Below are positions 62,763 through 64,000 of a DNA stretch of 64,000 bases, one piece after another. This DNA is from Diadophis punctatus similis (taxonomy: Eukaryota; Chordata; Lepidosauria; Squamata; Dipsadidae), in contig JALIGW010000003.1 in NCBI GenBank assembly GCA_023053685.1, forward strand, positions 139,063,126 to 139,127,125, read 5' to 3'. The number at the start of each line of letters is the position of its first letter. Positions within the stretch are counted from its first letter, which is position 1. Position numbers and translations under genes: made by a program. The notes beneath the pieces are model-generated. The model was not told where the DNA came from. It was given only the letters and a program-made list of their open reading frames with translations, and made no database searches.

Positions 62763-64000
62763 CTGGTCACATTGGTGTGGTCACAAGACCCTCTTACCTC
62801 AGAGGCCTTTAACGGATGGCTGCAGTCCACAATGCAAGCTTGCATTGATGTTTGCTGCCCTCTTGAGGACACTCGCAAAAGTTCTTGCGTGAGAAGAACA
62901 TCTGGATGCAAATAATTGATGCATTCTGCTTTTCTTCATTGGTTGTAATGCGAGAAAAAGGAGATAGAGCTATGCACCAGAATCATTGAAAGATGAATCC
63001 CAACAATTGTAATATCCTCAATGTAAACATATTTGTTCTGGTGAGTTTGGGAAGTTAGCAAGTCTGATTTGATTCGCAAACAACTCACATAAGATTAAAG
63101 TCCACTAAAATAGACAGAGCAGGGAAGGGTGAAAGTTGATTTGGCAGTCTCGGCTGATTAGAACTAACAATAATCCTCTTTTAGTGACCACAATCGGGAC
63201 CTGCAATTCAGTTGTTAAACAAAGAAATGGCTAAGTGAAACTGCGATTATGGTTATGATCTTACTTCAACTTTTCTTTGCTTTGTAAAGAAACAAGGACT
63301 ACTTGTATTCATAGTTTTGCTAAAAAGATTCTTCTCTTAAATGTATTACCTATAAAATACTTTGGTAGCTTAAAAAAAAACCTAATAAATAAAAATCTAA
63401 AAAGCCAGGAATGACTAGGTAGAAGTGCTGATCTTGGCTGATCTCAAAAGGATATTAGTAACACAGGATAACCAGGAAATCCAAGCTTGGACTAGGAAAT
63501 AAAAAAAATTAAAGATATTGGAAGAAAACAATGGTAAAGTAAGGCCCTGTGCTTTCAATAGTTTAATGTTCATTATAGTTGTATTGTACCTATAGTGAGG
63601 AAAACAAAGTTCCACTTACCAAGATGCCTTATGGTACACAATTTATATGAAGGAAAATAGTTTTTTAAAAGAACTTGGTTGGCCACTGAACAGATCAGTA
63701 TTAAAAATAGAATTACAGAAAGTCACTGGGACAAATTAGCTACTGAAGAAATTACAGCAAACATAAAGGAGATTTTGGCATGAAGAAGGTATTATAGAAT
63801 TAGCGGAAGCTCTTCCTAAAAACAGCTAGCTCTTCCTAGTGTTTTTATTGTGTTAGGAAGCAGTGTACATTAAAGAGTAAAAGCAGGTACACCACCTTTA
63901 ACCTCTCAGTCTTGCTAAATTGATAGTTAGGATAAGAATAGGATATCAACCTTACCAGGTAGGTCAGGTGGGACATATGACCAAATAATTTAATTCCACT
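62763..64000. other. Upstream flank of NHLRC1, no gene recognised
   Basis: Contains a partial TTACGACC-family repeat at about 63171-63312 (copy 14). In mammals TPMT follows next; none of its coding sequence is visible here. No CpG island like that of KIF13A is present at the NHLRC1 start. Confidence 0.5.

Overview
This window is vertebrate nuclear DNA, most likely from a squamate reptile and probably a snake. The evidence is the repeat content: CR1-type LINEs with pentanucleotide (ATTCT-type) tails, L2-clade LINEs, Sauria-type SINEs with a BovB-like end, tRNA-SINEs with an L2-like tail, and many short hAT-like elements. There are no prokaryotic signals (operons, ribosome binding sites, CRISPR). 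Species is inferred, not proven.

Two protein-coding genes are present, both on the minus strand. (1) KIF13A, a kinesin-3 motor, fills 2272-50924. I could place 25 consecutive coding exons with GT/AG splice sites and matching phases, from the ATG at 50924 to the end of exon 25 at 2272. They encode about 1074 residues: complete motor domain (exons 1-11), neck and coiled coil, FHA domain (exons 14-16), a second coiled-coil region, and the start of the kinesin-3 middle region. The C-terminal exons lie beyond the left edge. Exon 3 is a 13-nt microexon needed to keep the frame. (2) NHLRC1 (malin), an intronless RING-NHL E3 ubiquitin ligase, at 61494-62762. The KIF13A-NHLRC1 neighbourhood in the same orientation matches the order known in mammals (KIF13A, NHLRC1, TPMT).

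Layout: 1-2271 is partial intron 25; 2272-50924 is KIF13A, with long introns 2 (12.6 kb) and 9 (7.2 kb) full of repeats; 50925-51750 is the GC-rich CpG-island promoter and 5' UTR region; 51757-61493 is a roughly 10-kb intergenic stretch with DNA-transposon relics, an L2 end, a Helitron helicase fragment, microsatellites and a CR1 end; 61494-62762 is NHLRC1; 62763-64000 is upstream flank without a recognised gene.

Notable non-genic content: at least five hAT-like non-autonomous elements with intact 8-bp target duplications, one a near-perfect 150-bp palindrome close to a KIF13A splice site; a 666-bp solo LTR with 5-bp duplication; a 210-bp inverted repeat; about 14 copies of one short DNA-transposon-like family; transposon ends that bracket the KIF13A microexon; and an unidentified 49-codon exon-like open segment in intron 2. 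I found no convincing undescribed multi-gene system. The two genes have separate known roles (endosomal vesicle transport; glycogen quality control) and nothing here shows them acting together.
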